Source of the DNA: Streptomyces sp. NBC_00414
Lineage (GTDB): Bacteria > Actinomycetota > Actinomycetes > Streptomycetales > Streptomycetaceae
Assembly (NCBI RefSeq): GCF_036038375.1
Contig: NZ_CP107935.1
Span: forward strand, 682,001-746,000
Length of the DNA stretch: 64,000 bases
Direction of reading: 5' to 3'
Shown one piece after another: positions 33,885-41,523 of this stretch. How positions within the stretch are numbered: position 1 is the first letter of the stretch; each line of letters begins with the position of its first letter. The translations under genes and the position numbers were made by a program. The notes below the pieces were generated by a model, which made no database searches, was not told the DNA's origin, and saw nothing but the letters and a program-made list of their open reading frames with translations.

Positions 33885-33898
33885 TTGCCCTGAGGCAA
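33885..33898. promoter_or_regulatory. TTGCC-N4-GGCAA inverted repeat upstream of the phosphatase/B12 operon
   Basis: TTGCCCTGAGGCAA lies 52 bases before the proposed start of the SpoIIE phosphatase gene, in a locally A/T-richer stretch. A MarR protein is encoded at the end of this operon and binds sites of this general shape, so autoregulation is possible; a single short repeat is weak evidence. Confidence 0.4.
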
Positions 33899-33949
33899 TG
33901 TTTCTTCGAGTTGGTGAGGTGAGGGATTCGCCCAGCGGGTCCTCTATTT

Positions 33950-35605
33950 TTGGTCTCCACCCAAGCGCAAACCGGTGCCGGCACACAGCAGGACTCGCTC
34001 TGGGGTGACGCCCCCTACCCCGCCCTGGTCGCCGACGCCCAGGGCGCGGTCGTGCTGCGCAACCGTGCCGCGGACGTGCTGCTGCCCGGGATCCGTCCCG
34101 GGACACTCTTCGCGGACGCCGTCCCGGCCTGGCTGTCGGCGGCGCACGACGCCTTGCGGACACCCGGCTCGCGTACCGCCCAGGAGGCGGGCACCCCTGT
34201 GACGGGAGTGATCGGCGAGCGCACCTTCGAGGCCCACTCCAGCGTGCGGGACGACGGCACGGTGGCCTGGTGGCTCGTCGACGACACCGATCACCTGCTG
34301 GCACAGAAGGCCCTGCGCATGGAGCGGAAGCGGACCGCGTTCCTGTCCGAGGCGTCCAGCACGCTGCTGTCCTCGCTCAACCTGGGGCGCTGCATGGATG
34401 TGACCGCCGAGCTGGCCGCGGAGCATCTCGCCGACGCGGCCCTGGTGATCGCGCCGACGCACGGGCGTCGGCTGCCGGTGGTGACCTGCCTGCGCGGCGG
34501 CAGCCCCGTGCTGTCCCACGAATCGGTGGATCCCAACGACGTGCCGGGGCTCGGCGAGGCACTGCGCGGGTTCCCCCCGGTGCCCTCACGGTGGATCGAT
34601 CCGTCCGCCGCGCCGGTCTGGATGGTGCCCGAGGGTTTCGGCCCGGTCGGCTCGATAGTCATCACCCCGCTGCCCGGTCACGGCGTCCCGGCCGGTGCCC
34701 TCGTCCTGCTGCGCCGGTCGGGCGGAGCGGCGTTCACCGACAGTGAGGAAGTCTTCGCCCGGCTGTTCGCCGCGCGGGCCGGGGCGGCCATGTCGGCCGC
34801 CCGCCTGTACGCGGAGCAGACCTCGATCACCGACGTGCTGATGCGCGAGCTGCTGCCGCCCTCGCTGCACCAGATCTCGGGAGTGGACTACGCGGGCGGC
34901 TACCGGCCCTCCGCGGACCACGAACGGATCGGCGGCGACTTCTACGACGTGCACCCGGCCGCGGTCGAGGGCGAGGCGTCACTGGTCACGCTCGGGGACG
35001 TGTGCGGCAAGGGCCTCGAAGCGGCCGTACTGACCGGGAAGATCCGCAACACGCTGCACGCGCTGCTGCCCCTGGCCGACGACCACCAGCGGATGATCAC
35101 TCTGCTGAACACCGCGCTGCTCAACTCCCACCACACCCGGTTCGCGACCCTGGTCCTGGCCTCCGCCGTACGGGAGGGCAACGCGGTGAACCTGCGGCTG
35201 ACCAGCGCCGGACATCTGACCCCGCTCATCGTCCGGACGAACGGCGCGGTGGAGGAGGCGCAGACCCGCGGCACCCTGGTGGGCGCCATGCCGGACGCCC
35301 CCGCCCGCACCACCGCCCTCACGCTCGCGCCCGGGGAATCCTGCGTGCTCTACACCGATGGCATCACGGAGGCGGAGGGCGGGCCGATGGGCGGCGTCCA
35401 GTTCGGCGAGGAACGGCTCAAGCGCGTCCTGTCGGAGTGCGTGGGCATGCCGTCCGAGAGCATCGTGGAGCGCGTCCAGATGCTCGCCTCGCAGTGGGTC
35501 GGCAAGGGGCGCCACGACGACATGGCCGTCGTCGTGATCTCCGCGCCCCGCACCCACCACCTCAGCGCGGTGAACGGCCACACCCGGGGCAGGTTCACCG
35601 CATGA
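33950..35605 (+). CDS. PAS-GAF-SpoIIE (PP2C-type) serine phosphatase
   Basis: Cytoplasmic signalling phosphatase of about 551 residues. A PAS-like domain (about 22-110, YPALVADAQGAVVLRNRAAD), a GAF-like domain (about 130-290) and a C-terminal SpoIIE/PP2C domain (about 320-540) follow in order. The metal-binding residues of PP2C are visible in GGDFYDVH, GDVCGKG and GRHDDMAVVVI. Such enzymes dephosphorylate STAS anti-anti-sigma proteins, and a STAS gene lies two cistrons downstream. The start is uncertain: the frame opens at 33923 and offers TTG (33950) but no ATG or GTG before the PAS domain and no clear ribosome site at the TTG. It overlaps the B12-binding gene by ATGA. Confidence 0.85.
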   Translation: MVSTQAQTGAGTQQDSLWGDAPYPALVADAQGAVVLRNRAADVLLPGIRPGTLFADAVPAWLSAAHDALRTPGSRTAQEAGTPVTGVIGERTFEAHSSVRDDGTVAWWLVDDTDHLLAQKALRMERKRTAFLSEASSTLLSSLNLGRCMDVTAELAAEHLADAALVIAPTHGRRLPVVTCLRGGSPVLSHESVDPNDVPGLGEALRGFPPVPSRWIDPSAAPVWMVPEGFGPVGSIVITPLPGHGVPAGALVLLRRSGGAAFTDSEEVFARLFAARAGAAMSAARLYAEQTSITDVLMRELLPPSLHQISGVDYAGGYRPSADHERIGGDFYDVHPAAVEGEASLVTLGDVCGKGLEAAVLTGKIRNTLHALLPLADDHQRMITLLNTALLNSHHTRFATLVLASAVREGNAVNLRLTSAGHLTPLIVRTNGAVEEAQTRGTLVGAMPDAPARTTALTLAPGESCVLYTDGITEAEGGPMGGVQFGEERLKRVLSECVGMPSESIVERVQMLASQWVGKGRHDDMAVVVISAPRTHHLSAVNGHTRGRFTA

Positions 35606-36723
35606 GCATCCGTACCCCGCACCGCCCTCCCGTCGGTGAGACCGCCGACGGGACCGCCGGCCGGACCGTCGTCCATCAGCTGGCCGACGAACTGTGGAAC
35701 GCCGTCTCGGCGGCCGACGAGTACACGGCTGTCGAGGTGGTGCTCGGCGCACTGGAGCGCGGTGTCGATCCGGAGAGCGTGCTGCTGGACGTCATCGCCC
35801 GCGTTCAGGGCAAGGTGGGCGAGGAGTGGGCCGCCAACCGGCTCAGCGTGACCCAGGAACACGCGGCGACCGCCATCAACGAACGGGCCGTCGCCGCCCT
35901 CTCCCTGCACCCCGCCGCACACACCACCCCCACCCGCGGCAGGATCACGGTGGCCTGCGTCGACGGCGAGTGGCACGCGCTGCCCGCCCGCCTCCTCGCC
36001 GAGGTCCTGACCCTGCGCGGCTGGCAGGTGGACTACCTCGGCGCCCAGGTGCCCGCTCCGCACCTCATCGCCCACCTGCACCGCACCGACTCCGACGCGG
36101 TCGCCCTCTCCAGCTCGATCGCCACCCGACTGCCCACCGCGCACGCCGCGATCACCGCCTGCCAGGCCGTCGGCGTTCCCGTACTCGTCGGAGGCGCCGC
36201 CTTCGGACCCGACGGGCGCTACGCCTCGCTGCTCGACGCCGACGCCTGGGCGCCCGACGCCCGCACCGCGGCCGACCGGCTCGCCCTCGGCCCGCTGCCC
36301 CGCCCGCGGGCCGACCACCAGCAGCTGGACGACCTGCCCCACCTGGCCGACCAGGAATACACCCTGATCACCCGCAACAGCGCCTCGCTGGTGCGCAGTG
36401 TCTTCACCGCTCTGGAAGACGCGTTCCCCGCCATGCGGACGTACAGCGAACTGCAGCGTGAGCACACGGCCGAAGACCTCGCGCACATCGTGGACTTCCT
36501 CGGCACCTCCCTGTACCTCGGCGACGAGGATCTCTTCGCCGGCTTCCTCACCTGGACCGCCCAGATCCTCACCGCCCGCGGGGTGCCCGCGCGCAGCCTG
36601 CCGCCGACCCTGGCCATCCTGGCCCGTGAGCTCAAGGACTTCCCGCGGGCCGTCCGCATCCTCGAACACGGCGCCGATGCCCTCGCCCCTGTAGACCACC
36701 GCACCGCCGAGAGCCGTTCATGA
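35602..36723 (+). CDS. stand-alone cobalamin-binding protein with CarH-type light-sensor motif
   Basis: A 373-residue cytoplasmic protein. Residues 22-105 form the four-helix bundle that caps B12 in CarH/LitR, with the W-x9-EH signature intact (Trp76, Glu86, His87 in EEWAANRLSVTQEHAAT). Residues 113-228 are the Rossmann-like B12 domain with the lower-ligand histidine in DGEWHALPARLLAEVL (His125). In CarH these residues bind adenosylcobalamin and respond to light. Unlike CarH there is no MerR DNA-binding domain; instead an all-helical C-terminal domain of unknown type covers about 255-365. The gene overlaps a SpoIIE phosphatase upstream and a STAS gene downstream, so it probably regulates the phosphatase or the STAS protein rather than DNA. 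Confidence 0.85.
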   Translation: MSIRTPHRPPVGETADGTAGRTVVHQLADELWNAVSAADEYTAVEVVLGALERGVDPESVLLDVIARVQGKVGEEWAANRLSVTQEHAATAINERAVAALSLHPAAHTTPTRGRITVACVDGEWHALPARLLAEVLTLRGWQVDYLGAQVPAPHLIAHLHRTDSDAVALSSSIATRLPTAHAAITACQAVGVPVLVGGAAFGPDGRYASLLDADAWAPDARTAADRLALGPLPRPRADHQQLDDLPHLADQEYTLITRNSASLVRSVFTALEDAFPAMRTYSELQREHTAEDLAHIVDFLGTSLYLGDEDLFAGFLTWTAQILTARGVPARSLPPTLAILARELKDFPRAVRILEHGADALAPVDHRTAESRS

Positions 36724-37151
36724 CCACGTTGCCCCCCGCCCACCTGCGTCTCACCACGGTCGACACCGAGGACACGGTCCGCATAGAGCTCCACGGAGAT
36801 CTGGACTACGACACCGCCGACAGCCTCCTGGCCGCCGTCACCGTCACCCTCACCGCACACCCGCGCCTGGGCGATCTGCATCTGCACTGTGCCGAGCTCG
36901 GCACCGTCGACTCCATGGGCCTGTCCATCCTGCTGATGATCCGCCGCCGCACCGATCAGGCCGGTGTCCGTCTTCATCTGGACGACCGCCCGGTGACTCT
37001 GGAACGGCTGCTGACCATCACCGGTAGCCTGGACTACCTCACGACGAGCCCCACCGACACCGCGAACTCACCCCTCGGTACGGGGCAGGATCCCCTCACG
37101 AGCGGAAAACCGATGACGGCCCGCCCCACCGGACCGGACGGCACCACCTGA
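36720..37151 (+). CDS. STAS domain protein (anti-anti-sigma factor-like)
   Basis: A 143-residue protein with a STAS domain at about 5-105. The phosphorylatable serine position is kept (GTVDSMGLSILLMI, Ser65), where most homologues read DSSGL. About 35 residues of Thr/Pro-rich tail follow. In partner switching, the unphosphorylated STAS protein binds an anti-sigma kinase and frees a sigma factor; the SpoIIE phosphatase two genes upstream is the natural activator. No anti-sigma kinase or sigma factor is encoded nearby, so the partners must lie elsewhere. It overlaps the B12 gene by ATGA. Confidence 0.85.
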   Translation: MTTLPPAHLRLTTVDTEDTVRIELHGDLDYDTADSLLAAVTVTLTAHPRLGDLHLHCAELGTVDSMGLSILLMIRRRTDQAGVRLHLDDRPVTLERLLTITGSLDYLTTSPTDTANSPLGTGQDPLTSGKPMTARPTGPDGTT

Positions 37152-37209
37152 CGCCACGCCCTCGCCGACGACCCACGGCGCGGAAGCCGGACCCACCGAC
37201 GGGGAGCTC

Positions 37210-37713
37210 ATGGCAGCACAGGACTTCGCCTCGCGCAGGTTCTCCCGCGAGGCCGCCCGGTCCGCCGGCGGCATCACCGAACTCCTCGACGTGATGTGGG
37301 AGAAGGCCAGACAGGCCACCGCCACCTCCACCGCTCCCGCCTCCCCCTCCCAACTGCGCCTGATGTACCTCGTCGAGGCGGAGGAAGGGGTTCGGATGCG
37401 GGTGGTGTGCGAACAGCTCGGCGCCGCGCCTCCTTCCGTCAGCCGGCTGTGCGACCGTCTGCAGGCCATCGGCTTCCTGGAGCGGCTGCCGTGTCCCGAC
37501 AGCGGACGGGAAGTCGTCCTCCGGCTGACCTCGGCGGGGAGAACGCATCTGCGACGCATCCGTGAGCAGCGCGAGACCATGCTCCACCAGGCCATCGACG
37601 CCATGCCCGACGCCGAACGGCGCGCACTGGCAGAAGGGTTGGCGGGGCTGCACGCCCGGCTCACCGCGGCCGACGGCGAAGGCGGCAAGCCCGGCAGCGC
37701 TTCCGTTGCCTGA
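37210..37713 (+). CDS. MarR family transcriptional regulator
   Basis: A 167-residue winged-helix protein; the recognition region is about 55-115 (LRLMYLVEAEEGVRMRVVCE, LGAAPPSVSRLCDRLQAIGF and the wing CPDSGREVVLRLTSAGR). It is 58 bases after the STAS gene with GGGGAGCTC as ribosome site and probably belongs to the same transcript. It may control its own operon or be an output of it. Confidence 0.82.
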   Translation: MAAQDFASRRFSREAARSAGGITELLDVMWEKARQATATSTAPASPSQLRLMYLVEAEEGVRMRVVCEQLGAAPPSVSRLCDRLQAIGFLERLPCPDSGREVVLRLTSAGRTHLRRIREQRETMLHQAIDAMPDAERRALAEGLAGLHARLTAADGEGGKPGSASVA

Positions 37714-37772
37714 GCCCCTGCGCCTTCGTGGCCCGGGTCCCCGCACGTCCGTGGCCCGAGTCCGCAAGCGGT

Positions 37773-38438
37773 TCAGGCTTCGATGAGGCCGACGCGGATC
37801 GCGTAGCGGGTGAGTTCCAGCCGGTCGCGCAGGCCGAGCTTGTGCAGCACGTTCGACCGGTGCCGGTGGACGGTCTTGATGCTGATGAACAGCATCTCGG
37901 CGATCTCCTTGGAGGAGTGGCCCTCGGCGACGAGTTTGAGGACCTCCTCCTCGCGTGCGCTCAGCACCTGGTCGGGCGGCTCCTCGCCGTGGCGGACCCG
38001 GTCGAGGTAGTTGCGGATCAGCGCGGTGACCGCGCCCGGATACAGGAAGGGCTCGTCACGCATGGCGGCCCGGCAGGCGGCCACCAGATCGCGGTCGGCC
38101 ACGGACTTCAGTACGTATCCGCTGGCGCCCGCCTTCAGCGCCTGGAAGAAGTACTGCTCGTTGTCGTGCATCGTCAGCATCAGCACCCGCACGCCGGGCT
38201 TCAGCGCGGCCAGCTCGCGGGCGGCCTGCAGACCCGTCATGCGGGGCATGGCGATGTCCAGTACCGCCAGGTCGACCTCATGGGTGCGGGCCAGCTCGAC
38301 GGCCTGCGCGCCGTCCCCGGCCTCCGCGACGACTTCGAGGTCGGGTTCCCGGTCGAGGATGAGCCGCACTCCACGACGTACCAGCGCGTGGTCGTCGGCG
38401 AGGAGGATTCGGATCACGGGTGTGGCGGGCGTGGTCAT
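37773..38438 (-). CDS. response regulator, NarL/LuxR type
   Basis: A 221-residue regulator with a receiver domain (phospho-acceptor Asp61 in LAVLDIAMPRMTG, Lys in YVLKSVADRDL) and a C-terminal LuxR helix-turn-helix (LSAREEEVLKLVAEGHSSKE). It is cotranscribed with the kinase whose stop it overlaps (ATGA). The helix-turn-helix and receiver resemble the DevR/LiaR-like group. Its targets may include the inverted-repeat array at 39540-39626 in front of the two DksA-like genes. Confidence 0.88.
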   Translation of the reverse strand: MTTPATPVIRILLADDHALVRRGVRLILDREPDLEVVAEAGDGAQAVELARTHEVDLAVLDIAMPRMTGLQAARELAALKPGVRVLMLTMHDNEQYFFQALKAGASGYVLKSVADRDLVAACRAAMRDEPFLYPGAVTALIRNYLDRVRHGEEPPDQVLSAREEEVLKLVAEGHSSKEIAEMLFISIKTVHRHRSNVLHKLGLRDRLELTRYAIRVGLIEA

Positions 38439-39388
38439 GGCTGCTTCCTGGGAACGGGCACGGTCAGCCGGACCTGCGTACCGGCATCCGGCTCTGAGGT
38501 GACGTCCAGCATGGCCCCGATCAGCAGGGCGCGCTCACGCATTCCGCGGATGCCCGCCCCTTCGCGGGCGACGCCGGAGCCGCAGCCGTCGTCGCTGACG
38601 GCCAGCACCACGGTCCCGGCGATGTGGTGCAGGCTCACCTCGACCCGCTCGGCCTCGGCGTGGCGGGCCGTGTTGGTCAGGGCCTCCTGTGCGACGCGGT
38701 ACAGCACCAGTTCCGTCTGCTGGTCCAGCGCGGGGAGGCCCGAGTCGAAACGCCGCACCACGCGCAGGCCGGCGTGGGTGGCGAACTCGGTGGTCAGCGA
38801 GGTCAGCGCGCTGATGAGACCGAGGTCCTCCAGCACGCCCGGCCGCAGTCGGCGCACCACACGGCGTACCTCGTCCAGGCTCCCCCGGGTGATCTCCTGC
38901 ACCTGCCGCAGTTCACCGCGCAGGGGCTCGTCGGCGTCGTCCGCCGCGCGTTCGAGGACCAGCAGGATCGCCGTCATGCTCTGGCCGACCTCGTCGTGCA
39001 GTTCCTGGGCGATACGGCGCCGCTCCGCCTCCTGCCCGACCAGGACGCGGGCGCTGCTGGTGGCCCGCTCGTGTTCGAGGCGCTCGACCATCGCGTTGAA
39101 GGTACGGATCAGTTCGGCGGTCTCGCCCCGGCCCTGTTCCGGCAGCCGCTGCCCGGGGCGCAGCAGGTCGACGGTGGTCATCAGCCGGGTGAGCCGGTCC
39201 AGCGGGGCCAGGCCGATCCGCAGCAGGGCCGCGTTGGCGACGAGCATGACGACCAGGCCGGCCACGAGGATGACCGCCTCGGTCAGCACCACCGGCACGG
39301 AGACGGTCACCGGAGCCCACAGCAGCAGCGCGGTGGCGATCCCGAGCACCACCGCGTTGAGCGCGAAGATCCGCCAGAACAGGGACAC
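38435..39388 (-). CDS. sensor histidine kinase, HisKA_3 type with HAMP domain
   Basis: Membrane kinase of 317 residues. Two hydrophobic segments (about 5-24 and 30-58) are followed by a HAMP linker (LAPLDRLTRLMTTVDLLRPG), the HisKA_3 box IAQELHDEVGQSMTAIL and a HATPase domain (VSDDGCGSGV and GAGIRGMRERA). There is almost no extracytoplasmic loop, so sensing is probably within the membrane or via a partner. The GTG at 39388 has GAGAGAGG ten bases upstream. It forms an operon with the response regulator. Confidence 0.83.
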   Translation of the reverse strand: MSLFWRIFALNAVVLGIATALLLWAPVTVSVPVVLTEAVILVAGLVVMLVANAALLRIGLAPLDRLTRLMTTVDLLRPGQRLPEQGRGETAELIRTFNAMVERLEHERATSSARVLVGQEAERRRIAQELHDEVGQSMTAILLVLERAADDADEPLRGELRQVQEITRGSLDEVRRVVRRLRPGVLEDLGLISALTSLTTEFATHAGLRVVRRFDSGLPALDQQTELVLYRVAQEALTNTARHAEAERVEVSLHHIAGTVVLAVSDDGCGSGVAREGAGIRGMRERALLIGAMLDVTSEPDAGTQVRLTVPVPRKQP

Positions 39389-39539
39389 CGGGACGACACC
39401 TCTCTCTGTGTGACACGGCTCTGTCGCCGTGACACGGCACTGTCTCCACTGTCGGTCACCGCGTGTCCCGAGAGTGAGCTTCGGCCTCTGGTGTCGGCCG
39501 GTCTTCCGCCCAGCCTGCCTGTTCGCGGTTCCGGCGTCG

Positions 39540-39626
39540 ATGGGCACCGATGCCCATTTCCCGGCCCTGGCCTGCCCATTCCGCGATGGGCCCCGCTACG
39601 GGCCGCGGATGGGTATCGCGCCCGAT
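39540..39626. promoter_or_regulatory. array of three ATGGGC/GCCCAT inverted repeats
   Basis: ATGGGC-N6-GCCCAT at 39540-39557, GCCCAT-N6-ATGGGC at 39574-39591 and the degenerate ATGGGT-N6-CCCGAT at 39609-39626 follow at 34-35-base intervals in the 401-base gap between the kinase and the first DksA-like gene. The first has GGG-N8-CCC spacing, as in DevR/DosR boxes. The rest of the gap shows no gene. Confidence 0.55.
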
Positions 39627-39789
39627 GGGTTTCGTACGGCGTACCGGCCAGGGTGGGGGGCATGGGTCGGCCCTCCTGGTTCCCGCCCTTCGTCCCTCTA
39701 GGTTCCCGGCCCTCGTCGCCCGGGACGACAGCGCGACGACTCCCCCGCCCGCCATGACCAGACCCGCCCCACTGGAAGAAGGACCCACC

Positions 39790-40116
39790 ATGTCACTCGA
39801 CACGCCCCGGACCGGGACCCCCCTTGAGCGGCTGACCCACCACGAGGCCCTCCAACGCCTCGAACACGAACGCAACTCCCGCCTCACACAACTGCGGGCC
39901 ATCGACGAGGCGGGCACGGACGCGGAGGAACAGGTGATGTCCGCGCAGAAAGACACCATCCGGCGGGTACTCGCCGAGGTCGAGGCCGCCTTCGCCCGCA
40001 TCCGGGACGGCAGTTACGGCATCTGCCGCGCCTGCGCGAAGCCCATTCCTGTCGAGCGCCTGGAGATCCTGCCCTACGCGAAGCTCTGTGTGCCCTGCCG
40101 TCGCGACACCGCCTGA
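39790..40116 (+). CDS. DksA/TraR family zinc-finger protein
   Basis: A 108-residue protein with a coiled-coil arm (about 10-70, RLEHERNSRLTQLRAIDEAG) and a C-terminal C4 zinc finger C-x2-C-x17-C-x2-C (CRACAKPIPVERLEILPYAK then LCVPC). Family members bind RNA polymerase in its secondary channel and alter initiation, often in stress. GAAGAAGGA lies before the ATG. The acidic tip that DksA uses is not obvious, so the mode of action may differ. Downstream comes a second family member. Confidence 0.85.
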   Translation: MSLDTPRTGTPLERLTHHEALQRLEHERNSRLTQLRAIDEAGTDAEEQVMSAQKDTIRRVLAEVEAAFARIRDGSYGICRACAKPIPVERLEILPYAKLCVPCRRDTA

Positions 40117-40165
40117 CGACAGCCTGTCCGCCCCCGGATACCCGCCCTGCCAGAGGGGTGAAGTG

Positions 40166-40642
40166 GTGAACCACCGAACCATCGAAGACCGCGACTCGAC
40201 CCAGCCGATCCCGTCGGTCCAGCCGCTCCCGTCGACCCGGCCGCTCCCGTCGGTCCAGCCGACCCGGCCGACCCGGCCGACCCAGTCGGTCCTGTCGGTC
40301 GAGGACCTCGCCGCGCTGCGCGAGAACCTGCACGAACAACGCCTGTTCCGCCGGGAACAGCTCCAACACCTCTCGGCCTCCGCCACGCCCCGTACCGACG
40401 CACCCCGTACCGACGCGTCGCGCGACCGCAGGGCCACTCCCCAGGCCGAGGTCCGCGGCAAGCTCGCCGCCTCTGCCCGGATGGTCCTCGCCGACGTCGA
40501 AGCCGCGCTGATCCGCATGGACGAGGGCAGCTACGGCATCTGCCACCTGTGCCGGGAACCCATCGACCGCGAACGCCTCACCGTCGTGCCGCAGTGCCGC
40601 TTCTGCACGCCGTGTCAGCAGGTCAAGGAGGGCGGCCGATGA
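40166..40642 (+). CDS. second DksA/TraR-type zinc-finger protein with Pro-rich N-terminal tail
   Basis: A 158-residue protein. Residues 1-45 are a low-complexity tail of repeated P-S/T-x-P-L-P and P-T-R units; a helical arm (about 48-118) and a C4 finger (GICHLCREPIDRERLTVVPQ then CRFCTPCQQ) follow. The finger has C-x2-C and C-x2-C pairs with one extra cysteine nearby. The GTG at 40166 follows AGAGGGG by six bases; a GTG one codon earlier is also possible. The gene is 49 bases after its paralogue and overlaps the MreB/Hsp70-like gene. Confidence 0.8.
   Translation: MNHRTIEDRDSTQPIPSVQPLPSTRPLPSVQPTRPTRPTQSVLSVEDLAALRENLHEQRLFRREQLQHLSASATPRTDAPRTDASRDRRATPQAEVRGKLAASARMVLADVEAALIRMDEGSYGICHLCREPIDRERLTVVPQCRFCTPCQQVKEGGR
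40198..40300 (+). repeat. tandem low-complexity repeat inside the second DksA-like gene
   Basis: Units of about 12 bases related to CCGTCGGTCCAGCCG and CCGACCCGG repeat across this stretch and encode the Pro-rich tail. Copy number is likely to vary between strains. Confidence 0.7.
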
Positions 40643-41523
40643 TCACGGCACGCGGCCCCCGCCCCCTCATCGGCCGGCATCTTTCCTGGCCCTGGTGCCG
40701 GCACTGCTCCGGCATCGCCCTCGACCTGGGCAGCGCCCGCACCCGAGCCTGGACGAGCGGGCGACGGATGATCCTCGACGTGCCCACGGTGACCTTCCCG
40801 GGCGGCGGCGCCACGTACCCCATCCAGCGAGGCACCATCGTCGACACCCCCGGAACCTCCCGGATGCTCGACCGGCTGCTCGGTCACCGGCTGCCCCGCT
40901 TCGGCCGCCCGCTCCTCATCCTCACGACACCCGTGCTCGGCGGTGTCGCCTACCGGGCCGAGGCCCGCGCCGCGGTCGAGGTCCTGCGCCCGCGCACCGT
41001 ACTGACGGTTCCCACCGCACGCGCCGTGGCCATGGCCGTGGACGCCGATCCGATCCGCCCGTTGCTCGTCGTGGACATCGGCGCCCATCTCACCGAGGTC
41101 ACGTTGCTCGCCGACGGCGCGGTGGTCGACGCGCACCACACCGCGCTGGGCACCGGCGATCTGGACAGCCGTACCCCACCCGCGCGGATAGCGGACGCGA
41201 TCGTCGCCATGGTGACCACGACGCTGGAACAGGACGGCACGTCCGAGGCACTCGACGCCCTCCGACGGGGTGCGCTCCTCGCCGGCGGGGGCGCTCTGCG
41301 CCCCGACATCACCTACCGTCTGGGCGCACGGCTCCACACTCCCGCGCGGCCCGTGCCCGCCCCGCACACCGCGGCGGTCCGCGGCGCCGCGAAACTCCTC
41401 CGGGCGGCCCATGCCCATCCCGCGGTGTCACTCTCCTGCGGAAGCGCCGGAAGTGGGGACCTCGTGGCCCGCGTCATGCCCCCGGTACCACCGGTCGTGG
41501 ACGGTCGGCCCGGGTCAGAGTGA
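40639..41523 (+). CDS. actin/Hsp70-superfamily ATPase, short MreB-like protein
   Basis: A 294-residue protein with the phosphate-1 motif GIALDLGSARTRAWTSGRRM (about 26-45), phosphate-2 VVDIGAHLTEVTLLADG and the adenosine motif LLAGGGALRPDI. It is shorter than MreB (about 340) and starts with a distinct basic, Trp/Cys-containing segment WPWCRHCSG. The ATG overlaps the preceding stop, with AAGGAGG seven bases before it, so it is translated together with the DksA-like protein. A function in cell shape is uncertain; Streptomyces have several divergent MreB-like proteins, some linked to spore wall formation. The last nine bases overlap the convergent MHYT gene. Confidence 0.75.
   Translation: MITARGPRPLIGRHLSWPWCRHCSGIALDLGSARTRAWTSGRRMILDVPTVTFPGGGATYPIQRGTIVDTPGTSRMLDRLLGHRLPRFGRPLLILTTPVLGGVAYRAEARAAVEVLRPRTVLTVPTARAVAMAVDADPIRPLLVVDIGAHLTEVTLLADGAVVDAHHTALGTGDLDSRTPPARIADAIVAMVTTTLEQDGTSEALDALRRGALLAGGGALRPDITYRLGARLHTPARPVPAPHTAAVRGAAKLLRAAHAHPAVSLSCGSAGSGDLVARVMPPVPPVVDGRPGSE

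Noticed and set aside
35002..36723. 573-codon version of the B12-binding protein starting inside the phosphatase gene
   Set aside because: The first 200 codons are a shadow of the phosphatase C-terminus. The ATG at 35602 overlaps the phosphatase stop and directly precedes the helical bundle.
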